Below are positions 1-7,432 of a stretch of DNA of 9,114 nucleotides, piece after piece; position 1 is the first letter of the stretch, and each line of letters opens with the position of its first letter. The notes under the pieces were generated by a model that did no database searches, had not been told where the DNA came from, and saw only the letters and a list, made by a program, of their open reading frames with translations. This DNA comes from Ktedonobacter sp. 13_1_20CM_4_53_11 (GTDB taxonomy: Bacteria > Chloroflexota > Ktedonobacteria > Ktedonobacterales > Ktedonobacteraceae): positions 1 through 9,114 of the forward strand of contig MNIY01000021.1 in NCBI GenBank assembly GCA_001919995.1. Reading direction: 5' to 3'. The translations under genes were made by a program, and so were the position numbers.

Positions 1-921
1 TTCGACGCCTGGGATATCGATCTTTTTTATGAGGAGAAGCCGTATCCTGTGCAAGCAGTAACATCTCTGCGTATCCTCGAAGAGGGACCAGTGCGTGCAA
101 CCGTCGAGATTGTCCGTCCGTACATGTCCTCGCGTATAACGCAACGTATCTCGCTCTGGCGCAACTCGCCGCGCATCGACATTGCCACCGAGATTGACTG
201 GCACGAGCACCAGACGTTGTTGAAGGCGGCGTTTCCGCTGGCAATCAACAGTACGCGAGCAACGTATGAAATCCAATTTGGCAACGTTGAACGCCCCACA
301 CACCGTAACACATCGTGGGATCTGGCGCGATTTGAGACCTGTGCTCATCGATGGATTGATTTGAGCGAAGGGGGATACGGTATCAGCCTGCTCAATGATA
401 GTAAGTATGGACATGACGTTCACGATAACGTTGTTCGTCTGACGCTCCTGAAATCCGGTGTCTTCCCAGATACTCATGCAGATGAAGGCTTGCACCGCTT
501 CACCTATAGCCTCTTGCCGCATGTTGGAGATTGGAGGGAAGCGCAGATTGTACAGCGTGCCTACGAGCTCAATGTTCCGGTAGTGTGCATGGCTGGTCAA
601 AAGAAAGCTCCATCAATCCCTATCGAATCTGCAACGGGTATAGCAAGCTTTTCCTTCATTCAAGTCGATTGTGCGCACGTCATAGTCGAGACGGTGAAAC
701 CTGCCGAGGATGGGGATGGTTTGATTGTGCGGCTATACGAAGCGCACAATCAGCGCGGACGCAGCACACTCACCTTTGTTACCTCGATTCTTTCTGCGCA
801 AGAGTGTAACCTGCTGGAGGAACCGATCAGCGATGTCTCCTGTCAAGGGAACACGCTATCGTTTCAGGTGAGACCTTTTGAAATAAAAACATTTCGTGTT
901 CATCTTGCGCCAGAGAGATAG
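1..921 (+). CDS. Alpha-mannosidase (GH38), C-terminal part only
   Basis: The reading frame is open from the first base to the TAG at 919-921, so this is the last 306 residues of a longer gene that begins before the window; the GTG at 49 is an internal codon. The protein resembles the beta-sandwich C-terminal region of glycoside hydrolase family 38 alpha-mannosidases, which remove alpha-linked mannose from glycans. Supporting signs are the region with WRNSPRIDIATEIDWHEHQ, the stretch around SEGGYGISLLNDSKYGHDV, and HRFTYSLLPHVGDW at residues 165-178 followed by VQRAYELNVP, all typical of this domain. The catalytic N-terminal domain with its zinc site is outside the window, so activity and substrate cannot be judged. 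It converges on the lipid kinase gene and appears unrelated to the operon further right. Confidence 0.85.
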   Translation, partial: FDAWDIDLFYEEKPYPVQAVTSLRILEEGPVRATVEIVRPYMSSRITQRISLWRNSPRIDIATEIDWHEHQTLLKAAFPLAINSTRATYEIQFGNVERPTHRNTSWDLARFETCAHRWIDLSEGGYGISLLNDSKYGHDVHDNVVRLTLLKSGVFPDTHADEGLHRFTYSLLPHVGDWREAQIVQRAYELNVPVVCMAGQKKAPSIPIESATGIASFSFIQVDCAHVIVETVKPAEDGDGLIVRLYEAHNQRGRSTLTFVTSILSAQECNLLEEPISDVSCQGNTLSFQVRPFEIKTFRVHLAPER

Positions 922-952
922 ACAAGAAGGCGTGCGTCCTGGTATTAGAGAC

Positions 953-984
953 GGGTAAAAGAGCGAAGTCGCGCTGTTTCTCCC
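953..984. terminator. Imperfect hairpin between convergent genes, possible terminator
   Basis: An inverted repeat lies in the 67-nt gap between two convergent genes. AGCG (962-965) pairs with CGCT (972-975), AAA (958-960) with TTT (977-979) and GGG (953-955) with CCC (982-984), with mismatches between these blocks. Because the arms are symmetrical it could act on transcripts from either side. There is no clean U-run after it, so calling it an intrinsic terminator is tentative. Confidence 0.3.
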
Positions 985-988
985 ATAG

Positions 989-1984
989 CTATGATGTTGC
1001 TGCACCTCGCCGCTTTCTTTTTGTAGTCTTGTGACGTTGATTTACCATGCTGGAGGAGTCAATTTTCAGCCCGATAACATTTTCCTCCGGTACTCGAACT
1101 TTTAAAGCACCTGGAGCAATGGTGATAGCTGCGGGAGTATAACCATACGAGTATCCATTAATCTGAACCTCGACAGGACGATCTGTCTTTAAGCGTAGTG
1201 ATTTCACTCTGCGGCGGGTGAGTTTTGGTCGTAATTCGCGCTTCCCTTGCCAGATCGCGATAGCGTGTAGAATGTATTCGAGCTTGCTAAAGTTTCTATA
1301 GATGATAACGTCCAACAACCCATCATCCATTAGCACATCAGGTACGATTCGAAAATGCGGACCATAAAATGGCGCATTGCAAATAGTGACCTGTATAGCT
1401 TGATATGATCGAAAACTTTCTTCATCGAAAGAGATCTTAAGCTTCGTTCTCTGATAAGCAAATAACGTAAACAACCCTCTAATAACTCCGCGCAGAGTCG
1501 CCAAAACTCCAAAACTCTTCATCTCCTCAAGATAGGGAAAGAGTGCCGCTTCGAGCCCGATACCAGCTGATTCCAGGAAGACCTGTTCATTGATCCTGCC
1601 AACGTCTATTGTGCGCGTCTTCCCCTTCGCAATGATAGCGCAGGCTGCATCAATCGTAAAAGGAATGCTCAAACTATGGGCCACATTATTCATAGTACCT
1701 AAAGGGATAATGCCAATGGTACTATCCCTGCCAATTAAGCCACTGGCTACAGCATGAATAGTACCATCCCCACCGGCAGCAATCACCAGATCGGCATGTT
1801 CATCTGCTGCTTTGCTTGCCAAACCTTCCCCAGGGTCTTCTGGTGTGGTATACCATACCTCAGGCTCTATGCCGTACACACTCAATGCAGCAAGTATCAT
1901 TTCTTCATGCAATGCTGCTGTACCATGGACTTCCGCAAGTGGTGAATCGCCTGATTCCGGGTTCAGGATCAGTATTGTTCGCAT
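989..1984 (-). CDS. Diacylglycerol/sphingosine-kinase-like lipid kinase (YegS/DgkB type)
   Basis: This 331-residue protein has the layout of the DAGK catalytic family, soluble enzymes that phosphorylate lipid alcohols such as diacylglycerol using ATP. Visible marks are the N-terminal strand ending in NPESG (8-12), the nucleotide-binding GGDGT at 71-75, and PLGTMNN at 94-100, matching the family's PxGTxN motif. A C-terminal beta domain follows with DDGLLDVIIYRN. The length fits the family, apart from a lysine/arginine-rich tail (around HKTTKRKRRG) that may help membrane association. No signal peptide or transmembrane helix is evident. The ATG complementary to 1982-1984 is preceded on its own strand by GAAGG (complement of 1996-2000) about 11 nt away. 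It is divergent from the operon on the right. The exact lipid substrate cannot be told from sequence. Confidence 0.88.
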   Translation of the reverse strand: MRTILILNPESGDSPLAEVHGTAALHEEMILAALSVYGIEPEVWYTTPEDPGEGLASKAADEHADLVIAAGGDGTIHAVASGLIGRDSTIGIIPLGTMNNVAHSLSIPFTIDAACAIIAKGKTRTIDVGRINEQVFLESAGIGLEAALFPYLEEMKSFGVLATLRGVIRGLFTLFAYQRTKLKISFDEESFRSYQAIQVTICNAPFYGPHFRIVPDVLMDDGLLDVIIYRNFSKLEYILHAIAIWQGKRELRPKLTRRRVKSLRLKTDRPVEVQINGYSYGYTPAAITIAPGALKVRVPEENVIGLKIDSSSMVNQRHKTTKRKRRGAATS

Positions 1985-2455
1985 ATGTGTGATATCCTTC
2001 GAAAGAGAGAAAGAATTACAGAATAGTGTTCACAATAACATACGAAATAATGAGAGGAAGGATGCAAACGCCTTGATGTACCCAAATTTGATACTTACTA
2101 CCAGGCATAATTAGGCTTTTTAGGCCACATACAGACATTCCCCGGGCGGTATGTTATAATAGAGCCATGTTCAAGGCAGACTCGAGCGTTCAGATGAGCG
2201 GAGCCGCAGGTTAATCTGATGGAATACGTAATCCGGGTAAATGTACAACTTCCAACCCAACCTCCCCACGAGATGAGCTGCGCTCTCGTTATTCTGCACG
2301 CAAAACGAGTTCCGCCAGGGTGTGGGAGTCTAAAGAACAACGATTCACCATAACCTCACCCACCCGCATCGCCTGAGATGGGGGACAGGTGGCGAGAGAA
2401 CTCCACTAAGGGAAACCCACAAACCATATCTGATAGACTGGAGACAATACATTAT
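1985..2455. other. Divergent intergenic region and putative operon leader
   Basis: This stretch separates the lipid kinase (leftward) from the operon (rightward). It holds a convincing rightward promoter ending at 2160, then about 290 nt up to the preferred start codon at 2456. The putative leader contains small inverted repeats: CAGAT (2191-2195) with ATCTG (2214-2218), enclosing GCG (2198-2200) with CGC (2205-2207), and CGAGA (2269-2273) with TCTCG (2284-2288). TCGCC (2369-2373) can pair with GGCGA (2391-2395), enclosing an alternative ATG at 2378. I could not match any known riboswitch or T-box consensus, and no small ORF with a credible ribosome binding site stood out. I found no convincing promoter for the leftward gene. 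Confidence 0.5.
2132..2160 (+). promoter_or_regulatory. Sigma70-type promoter of the FAAL-AAR operon
   Basis: A perfect TATAAT sits at 2155-2160. Exactly 17 nt upstream is CAGACA (2132-2137), which matches four of six bases of TTGACA. Transcription would start near 2167. It is the best promoter-like match in the divergent region, and the genes after it are packed closely enough to be read from it. Not tested; the assignment rests on consensus and position. Confidence 0.55.
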
Positions 2456-4078
2456 ATGTTGCGCCTTGGAGGTCAGAATACGTGGAGAACTCTTCCAGAA
2501 TTGTTAGCTCACAACGCGGAATTCTACCCAGATTTGCTCTTTGCTCGTTTTCTTAAGCGAAGTGAGGTCGTGGCGACCTGTACCTATGCTCAAACCCTGC
2601 AAAAAGCGACCGACTGGGCAGCCCTTTTCCTGGAGCATGGCTTGCAGCGAGGCGAAGCAGTTGTGTTAGCTCTGCCTAACACGGAAGATTTTGTCTACGC
2701 CTATTTCGGCGTTTTGCTTGCCGGAGGAGTCCCAGCCGCTACCGTACCTATTCGCCGTCTCAAAGCTGATAGCCACTACCTGGCGAATATCGCGCAGCGC
2801 CTTCAATCGATCCATGCCAGGACATTAATTCTGTCTGAGGCGCAGGCAGGCTTTGCCGACGTACCGCCGTTGTCCTCCATCGAGAAGCTGACTGTGCTGA
2901 CGCGACGTGACGTCCAAACGACCTCGCAGTACATCGCTCCTTCCATTTCCAAAGACGACCTGGGAGTCCTGCAGTTTACCTCTGGGACGGCAAGCCAGGC
3001 TAAAGTAGTACAGCTCAGCAACGCAGCTCTACTCGCGCAGATGCGCAACATTTCAGCCAGACTGAAGGTGGTTTCCCACGAAGATTCCGGTTTGTCGTGG
3101 CTCCCATTCTTTCATGATATGGGTCTGATTGGTTTCCTGCTCACCCCGATGTACTGCGCTATCACCGTCACGCTGCTTCAGACCGAGGACTTCATGGTAC
3201 GCCCCAGTGTGTGGATCAAGGCATTGTCCGACTTCCGAGCCACTATTACCTGTGGACCAACTTCAGCCTATGCCTTGTGCGCCCGCTTTCTGAAAGACTC
3301 CGAGGTTGAACACTATGACCTGCGTCACCTGCGTGCTGCCTTAGTGGGGGCCGAGATGATTTCTCAAGAAAGCTTGCGACAATTTATCGCCAGACTACAA
3401 CCGGCAGGATTTCGTGCTGCCAGCCTCTTGCCAGCCTACGGGCTTGCAGAGAATGGCGTAGCTGTGACGCTCACGCCAGTGGAAGAGGGACCGGCATTTG
3501 ACGCGATCGACCTGGAAACTTTGCAGACGAAGGGGTTTGCTCAACCCGTACAGAGCAATGGCGCCACCAGTGTTCACGATGCTCTCGTTACTACCCGCAG
3601 CATCGCATGCACGGGGACGCCATTGCCAGAGACAGAGGTTGTCATCGTCAACGGGGAAGGTGAACGACTGGGAGAGCGCCAGGTCGGTGAAGTTCTGGTG
3701 AGTAGCCCCAGCTTGATGGAAGGCTATTACAATCAGCCCGGCGGACGGAACTATTATCCACATGACCTGGAGCAGGTGGTCACTACGGCTCTTGGCATGC
3801 ATCGTGGGGATGCGGTAGCCATTGCCTACGAGGACCCCGGACGAGCAACCGAATTGGTCGTGATGCTTGTGGAGACGGCCGCAACCGATCCTGCCGAGCG
3901 GGAAGCCTTGCGTCAACGCGTCCGCCAGGTATTGATTGATGCGGATTACCCGGTCAGCGAGGTCGTTCTACTACGGCCCAAAACTATTCAGGTCACGCCG
4001 AATGGGAAACTCAAACGGGTTGAGCTCAAAACGCGCTACTTAAAGGGAGAGTTCTTGAATGGCAACGAAACGAGTTAA
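2456..4078 (+). CDS. Fatty-acyl-AMP ligase (FAAL)-like protein with internal in-frame deletion
   Basis: A member of the adenylate-forming superfamily, closest by eye to FAALs, which make acyl-AMP from fatty acids and pass the acyl group to an acyl carrier protein. Counting from the ATG at 2456 (540 residues), visible motifs are FTSGTASQAK at 174-183 (A3), WLPFFHDMGLIG at 215-226 (typical of FAALs), YGLAENG at 328-334 (A5) and TPNGKLKR at 514-521 with the expected catalytic Lys518. MEGYYNQP (421-428) runs directly into GGRNYYPHDLE, so the family's TGD motif and GRxKD hinge are absent. The frame is otherwise intact, and adenylation or acyl transfer is probably lost or altered. The start is uncertain: ATG 2378 is in frame and adds 26 residues but has no Shine-Dalgarno, while 2456 has GGAG at 2440-2443 and fits the family N-terminus better. 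It overlaps the next gene by 20 nt. Confidence 0.85.
   Translation: MLRLGGQNTWRTLPELLAHNAEFYPDLLFARFLKRSEVVATCTYAQTLQKATDWAALFLEHGLQRGEAVVLALPNTEDFVYAYFGVLLAGGVPAATVPIRRLKADSHYLANIAQRLQSIHARTLILSEAQAGFADVPPLSSIEKLTVLTRRDVQTTSQYIAPSISKDDLGVLQFTSGTASQAKVVQLSNAALLAQMRNISARLKVVSHEDSGLSWLPFFHDMGLIGFLLTPMYCAITVTLLQTEDFMVRPSVWIKALSDFRATITCGPTSAYALCARFLKDSEVEHYDLRHLRAALVGAEMISQESLRQFIARLQPAGFRAASLLPAYGLAENGVAVTLTPVEEGPAFDAIDLETLQTKGFAQPVQSNGATSVHDALVTTRSIACTGTPLPETEVVIVNGEGERLGERQVGEVLVSSPSLMEGYYNQPGGRNYYPHDLEQVVTTALGMHRGDAVAIAYEDPGRATELVVMLVETAATDPAEREALRQRVRQVLIDADYPVSEVVLLRPKTIQVTPNGKLKRVELKTRYLKGEFLNGNETS
3737..3745 (+). other. Junction of a missing segment in the FAAL gene
   Basis: At this point the codons for QP are followed immediately by GGRNYYPHD. 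In FAAL relatives, as I recall them, some 40-45 residues carrying TGDLG and GRxKDxII separate these two blocks. The junction is rich in CGG triplets, which might have served as short homology for the deletion. The deletion is inferred from family knowledge, not from an alignment run here. Confidence 0.7.
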
Positions 4079-5849
4079 AGCAGCCGAAGCGCTTGTAGAT
4101 ATCCTGGAACGGGAGGGAGTTACGGCCATCTTTGGCATACCTGGTGGACCATTACTTCCGCTCTATGATCAACTGGCCAATCACCCCACAATCCGTTTGA
4201 TCCTGGTCAAGCACGAGCAAGCAGCTGCTTACGCAGCTTTTGCCTATGCCAAAGTGACCGGACAATTGGGGGTGTGCGCTGCCACGCTCGGCCCCGGCGC
4301 AACCAATTTGCTGGCCGGTTTGCCGGTTGCCCTGGTTGCCAGCGTCCCTATCCTGGCACTCACCGGGCAGGTGCAGACAACAGCTTATGCCAGAAGCGCC
4401 CATCAAGAGTCAACCGGCTGGTTTCGCACTCCTAACCAGGAAGCGATGTACGCTGGCACCTGCAAGCATACCGCGACTTGCAACGAGCCCGCTCGCTTTG
4501 CCGATTTTGTACGCCATAGTATACGCATCGCACTCTCGGGACGACCCGGCCCGGCTCACCTGATCATACCGGCCAACCTCCTGCACCAGACAATTGATTA
4601 CACGCCGCTTGACCCCTCAGAATATCGCCTGTTAGAGAGCAAGACCTGTGACGACTCGGCGATGGCAGCTATCGCTCAGCGAATTGCGCAGGCTCGTTCC
4701 CCACTTATCCTGGCCGGAGAACGCGCTCTGTTGCCCGATGCTACATGCGAAATTCAAATGTTGGCCGAGCGCTTTTCCATACCGGTCGCTACCGACCTGG
4801 CCTGCAAATCAGCGGTGGATGAGTGGTCGCCCATGTTTCTGGGCTGCATAGGCGTGCTGGGTCATAAAGTCGCCGAAAACTATCTGAAAGAAAAGTCCGA
4901 CCTGGTGCTGACGGTTGGTCAGACATTCAACGAAATCTCCACGCTGAGCTGGGATCCATCCCTGGCAGCAGGAAGGCAGCTGATTCAGCTGGATACTGAT
5001 CCAGAGGAGATTGGTAAAGTGTACCCGGTCGCTGCGGCAAGCGTCGGGCACCTCCCGACAATGCTCACCCGCCTCGCAGAAAAGCTGAACATCCTGGGAA
5101 CAGGGGCGCAATTCACTGCGCTCCAGCGCGAGCGCCAGGCGGCAGTAGCGTCCTTGCTCAAACAACATCCGCTCTTTTCCGTCAAAGAAATGCGCAGTGA
5201 GAAGGTGCCCCTGCTCCCGCAAAGAGTGGTTCACGAAGTTCGCCAGGGGCTGCCAGAAGAGACACTCATTCTCTCGGACTCCTCAAAATGGACACGCTGG
5301 TTGGGGCGCTACCTCCCTGCACGACGACGCACTTTTATGACCGCCCACGACTATGAGCCGATGGGCTGGGCAGTTGCGGGGGTTATCGGGGCGAAATTCG
5401 CCTGTCCGGATCGTCCTGTGGTGTGTGTCAGTGGTGATGGTGCATTTCTGATGAGCGCGATGGAACTCTCCACCGCCGCCAACTACCACCTGGATATCAT
5501 CTGGCTGATTATGAACGACTCGCGGCTCGGCGTCATCTACGATCTGCAAAAAACACTCTATGGCGGTCGTATTGCCGCCACCACCTTTGAAAACCCTGAT
5601 TTCGTGAATCTTGCTGCCTCCTACGGTATCAAAGGTCAGGTGATTGAAAAACCTGGCGAGTTAATCACTGCACTGCAGGCAGCTGTGGAACAGGGCGGTC
5701 CAGCGGTATTCGATGTGCGCTTTGACCCTGACGAAGTGCCACCACTCCGTCCGCGCAGTGTCCTCATCACCAAGGAGATGGGGCTGCCCAATCCCAAGCC
5801 TGGCCCGGAAGTAACCCGCGCCTTCATCTCAATGTTGAAGGAGAAATAG
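4059..5849 (+). CDS. ThDP-dependent carboligase, acetolactate-synthase-like
   Basis: A 596-residue enzyme with the three-domain layout of acetolactate synthase, pyruvate oxidase and related ThDP enzymes, which decarboxylate a 2-oxoacid and can join the remaining unit to an aldehyde or ketone. The N-terminal domain has GIPGGP (26-31), the cofactor-activating glutamate Glu53 in KHEQAAAYAA, and GPGATN (78-83). The C-terminal domain has the ThDP/Mg signature GDG (459-461), then 24 residues, then ND (486-487). Two sites differ from biosynthetic acetolactate synthase: SAHQE (113-117) where AFQE is usual, and YDLQK (494-498) where QWQ with the specificity tryptophan is usual. A secondary-metabolic carboligase, for example an acyloin synthase, is therefore more likely than a branched-chain amino acid enzyme, and no regulatory subunit gene is adjacent. 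GGGAG at 4045-4049 precedes the ATG by 9 nt, inside the end of the FAAL gene, suggesting translational coupling. Confidence 0.88.
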   Translation: MATKRVKAAEALVDILEREGVTAIFGIPGGPLLPLYDQLANHPTIRLILVKHEQAAAYAAFAYAKVTGQLGVCAATLGPGATNLLAGLPVALVASVPILALTGQVQTTAYARSAHQESTGWFRTPNQEAMYAGTCKHTATCNEPARFADFVRHSIRIALSGRPGPAHLIIPANLLHQTIDYTPLDPSEYRLLESKTCDDSAMAAIAQRIAQARSPLILAGERALLPDATCEIQMLAERFSIPVATDLACKSAVDEWSPMFLGCIGVLGHKVAENYLKEKSDLVLTVGQTFNEISTLSWDPSLAAGRQLIQLDTDPEEIGKVYPVAAASVGHLPTMLTRLAEKLNILGTGAQFTALQRERQAAVASLLKQHPLFSVKEMRSEKVPLLPQRVVHEVRQGLPEETLILSDSSKWTRWLGRYLPARRRTFMTAHDYEPMGWAVAGVIGAKFACPDRPVVCVSGDGAFLMSAMELSTAANYHLDIIWLIMNDSRLGVIYDLQKTLYGGRIAATTFENPDFVNLAASYGIKGQVIEKPGELITALQAAVEQGGPAVFDVRFDPDEVPPLRPRSVLITKEMGLPNPKPGPEVTRAFISMLKEK

Positions 5850-5852
5850 TCC

Positions 5853-6305
5853 ATGCCCAACACCACCTACGAGATTGCGATGTCGCGACGACTCAATCGA
5901 CCAACCTCCATCGCTTACAAAGTCGTGGAGGACATTGAACGCTTCCCCGAATTTATGCCCAATGTCAATTCACTGATCCTGTTAGAAGCAGAGGGAAATC
6001 GCAAGGTGGCTGCCTGGGATATTACCATTGACGACGCGCCACTGAGCTGGATCGAGGAGGGCATTTACGATAAGCAAAACTTAATTGTCCACTTCAAGTC
6101 GTTGGAGGGAGTATTTGATCGTTTCGACGGGTACTGGCAGGTGATACGCGATGGAGAGGGAAGCCAGGTTACGTTCGAGCTGGTCTACGAGATCGGCTTG
6201 CCAGAGATCGAAGATATTGTTGGGCCAATCCTGCGCGAGCGAATGGTTGAAAACGCTGAAAGTATGCTGGAGGCTATCGAGAAATGGGTCGAGGAGGTGG
6301 AATGA
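5853..6305 (+). CDS. SRPBCC / polyketide-cyclase-like small protein
   Basis: A 150-residue, single-domain cytoplasmic protein of the START/Bet v 1-like (SRPBCC) superfamily, closest in look to the Polyketide_cyc/COQ10 group. Support comes from VVEDIERFPEFMPNV (24-38), the alternating strands with DAPLSWIEEGIYD (61-73), the LEGVFDRFDGYWQV segment (84-97) that recalls the EGxFxRxxGxW pattern of aromatase/cyclases, and a long amphipathic C-terminal helix (about 123-147). Members bind hydrophobic ligands in a deep pocket, so it may hold or shape the operon's lipid intermediate; that is inference. The start is strongly supported by AAGGAG (5838-5843), 9 nt before the ATG. It begins 3 nt after the ThDP gene stop and shares an ATGA overlap (6302-6305) with the next gene. 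Confidence 0.8.
   Translation: MPNTTYEIAMSRRLNRPTSIAYKVVEDIERFPEFMPNVNSLILLEAEGNRKVAAWDITIDDAPLSWIEEGIYDKQNLIVHFKSLEGVFDRFDGYWQVIRDGEGSQVTFELVYEIGLPEIEDIVGPILRERMVENAESMLEAIEKWVEEVE
6291..6297 (+). promoter_or_regulatory. Ribosome binding site that decides the AAR start
   Basis: GAGGAGG lies 4 nt before the ATG at 6302. An in-frame ATG at 6284 would have no such site and would lengthen the protein by six residues. The ATG at 6302 also forms a classic ATGA stop/start overlap with the upstream gene, so it is the better start. Confidence 0.6.
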
Positions 6306-7432
6306 ATACTGATACCCAGAACACCACCATCGACTTTGCCTTGCTCGGGCATCCTGCCAGCTACGAGCACATGGGCGATATTTTTATACATTCTCGGCCT
6401 GATTTCAATCGTGAAAAACTCACAAAGTACAAAGCCACCCTGGAGAAGATTTTTGAGTGGACGCCCAGTTATGCCTCTCGGGACCCCCTGTTGATACCCA
6501 TGGCCGATGGACGGCAAGTGTCCGGTCGATTGATCTTTTGCAATTTTTTACCCGAAACAATCCATTCTCCCCGGAAAATGTTAGCGGCTTACAAAAAAAT
6601 GCGCGATGGCTGCAATGTAGCAAAGGACCTGGGAGCAAAGGTAGTGGGTCTGGGCGGCTTTACTTCTATCATCGGTGGTACTCAAGGAGAGAGAGAATCT
6701 GAAGAGCTTGGTATCGCCATAACTTCGGGTAACTCCTTAACGGCTGCCCTGGCGATCGCGCAGCTCGATAAACTGCTGAGTCGTTTGGACTGGGATTTAA
6801 GCAATAGGACAGTCGCCGTGGTGGGAGCCAGCGGCGATATTGGGCGAGCATGCGCCATGGCATTGACGCCACGCGCCCGGCAAATGTTACTCATCGCCCG
6901 CAACAGGGCGAAATTGGATGAACTCCGATACGAATTGCCCACGAGTGTCGAGATACACGTTAGTACTGATGTACAGGATGCGGCACACGCCAACGTCATC
7001 ATCGCTGCCACCAGCGCCAGTCAACCCATCCTATCGGAGGCAGACATGCAGCCCGGCACAATCGTGTGCGATGTTGGCTATCCTAAAAATTTGTCTTACG
7101 CGTCAGATCCTCGACCGGGGGTGCTGGCCATCTCTGGTGGACTGGCTGAAATGCCTTTCGCGCTCGATATTACCTATTACACACAGCTTCCGGCGCCTAC
7201 CGTCATGTACGGCTGCTTTAGCGAGGCAATGATCCTGGCAATGGCCGGTCGGTACGAAAGCTACTCCATCGGACAGGGTCGCATCACCCAGGAGAAAATG
7301 GAGAATATCCTGGCCCTGGCACACACGTACGGCTTCCAACCTGCATCACTCTTCCGTGGGAAAACTCCCGTCACAGACGAATCATTGTCTCTCTTCTTGC
7401 AGTACAGTTATCAACCGAAAGAGGTCTGGTGA
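6302..7432 (+). CDS. aar: Long-chain acyl-ACP reductase homologue (AAR, aldehyde-forming)
   Basis: A 376-residue protein resembling the cyanobacterial acyl-[acyl-carrier-protein] reductase, which uses NADPH to convert fatty acyl-ACP (or acyl-CoA) to the fatty aldehyde, normally feeding alkane synthesis. Matches to that family are FALLGH near the N-terminus, GLGGFTSII (116-124), TSGNSLTAA, the Rossmann motif VGASGDIGRA (174-183), DVGYPKNL, GGLAEMPFALD, and YGCFSEAM (303-310), where Cys305 lines up with the acyl-binding cysteine of the family (Cys294 in the Synechococcus enzyme, from memory). The ending with ITQEKMENI and YGFQPA also fits. It is somewhat longer than the roughly 340-residue cyanobacterial enzymes, mainly at the C-terminus. 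Shikimate-dehydrogenase-like proteins share only the Rossmann part. No aldehyde-deformylating oxygenase gene is visible, so the aldehyde probably goes elsewhere, perhaps to the ThDP enzyme. Confidence 0.87.
   Translation: MNTDTQNTTIDFALLGHPASYEHMGDIFIHSRPDFNREKLTKYKATLEKIFEWTPSYASRDPLLIPMADGRQVSGRLIFCNFLPETIHSPRKMLAAYKKMRDGCNVAKDLGAKVVGLGGFTSIIGGTQGERESEELGIAITSGNSLTAALAIAQLDKLLSRLDWDLSNRTVAVVGASGDIGRACAMALTPRARQMLLIARNRAKLDELRYELPTSVEIHVSTDVQDAAHANVIIAATSASQPILSEADMQPGTIVCDVGYPKNLSYASDPRPGVLAISGGLAEMPFALDITYYTQLPAPTVMYGCFSEAMILAMAGRYESYSIGQGRITQEKMENILALAHTYGFQPASLFRGKTPVTDESLSLFLQYSYQPKEVW
7421..7424 (+). promoter_or_regulatory. Ribosome binding site of the ACP-glycosyltransferase ORF
   Basis: GAGG ends 7 nt before the ATG at 7432, which overlaps the AAR stop as TGATG. 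A GTG directly before it (7429) is in frame, but the ATG is the likelier start. The site shows that translation enters the ACP-derived segment, not just the glycosyltransferase ATG at 7579. Confidence 0.5.

Noticed and set aside
1812..2114. A 100-codon + strand open frame overlapping the start of the lipid kinase gene
   Set aside because: Most of it is antisense to the lipid kinase's N-terminal coding region, and the protein has no recognisable domain.
2098..2340. An 80-codon - strand open frame in the divergent intergenic region
   Set aside because: It has no recognisable motif, runs against the proposed promoter and leader, and its Cys/Arg-rich composition looks non-coding.
2161..2377. Possible T-box or other known riboswitch before the FAAL gene
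   Set aside because: The conserved T-box antiterminator sequence and other familiar riboswitch cores were not found; only short generic hairpins are visible.
3395..3916. A 173-codon open frame on the - strand inside the FAAL gene
   Set aside because: It lies wholly opposite a well-supported gene, its product shows no recognisable motif, and its composition (many Cys, His, Arg) is that of an antisense shadow.
4809..5234. A 141-codon open frame on the - strand inside the ThDP enzyme gene
   Set aside because: It is antisense to a gene with clear family motifs, and no domain or credible start site was seen.
4059..5849. Housekeeping acetolactate synthase (ilvB) as the label for the ThDP enzyme
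   Set aside because: The substrate-selecting tryptophan and the AFQE motif are not conserved, there is no ilvN or ilvC neighbour, and the operon is lipid-related.
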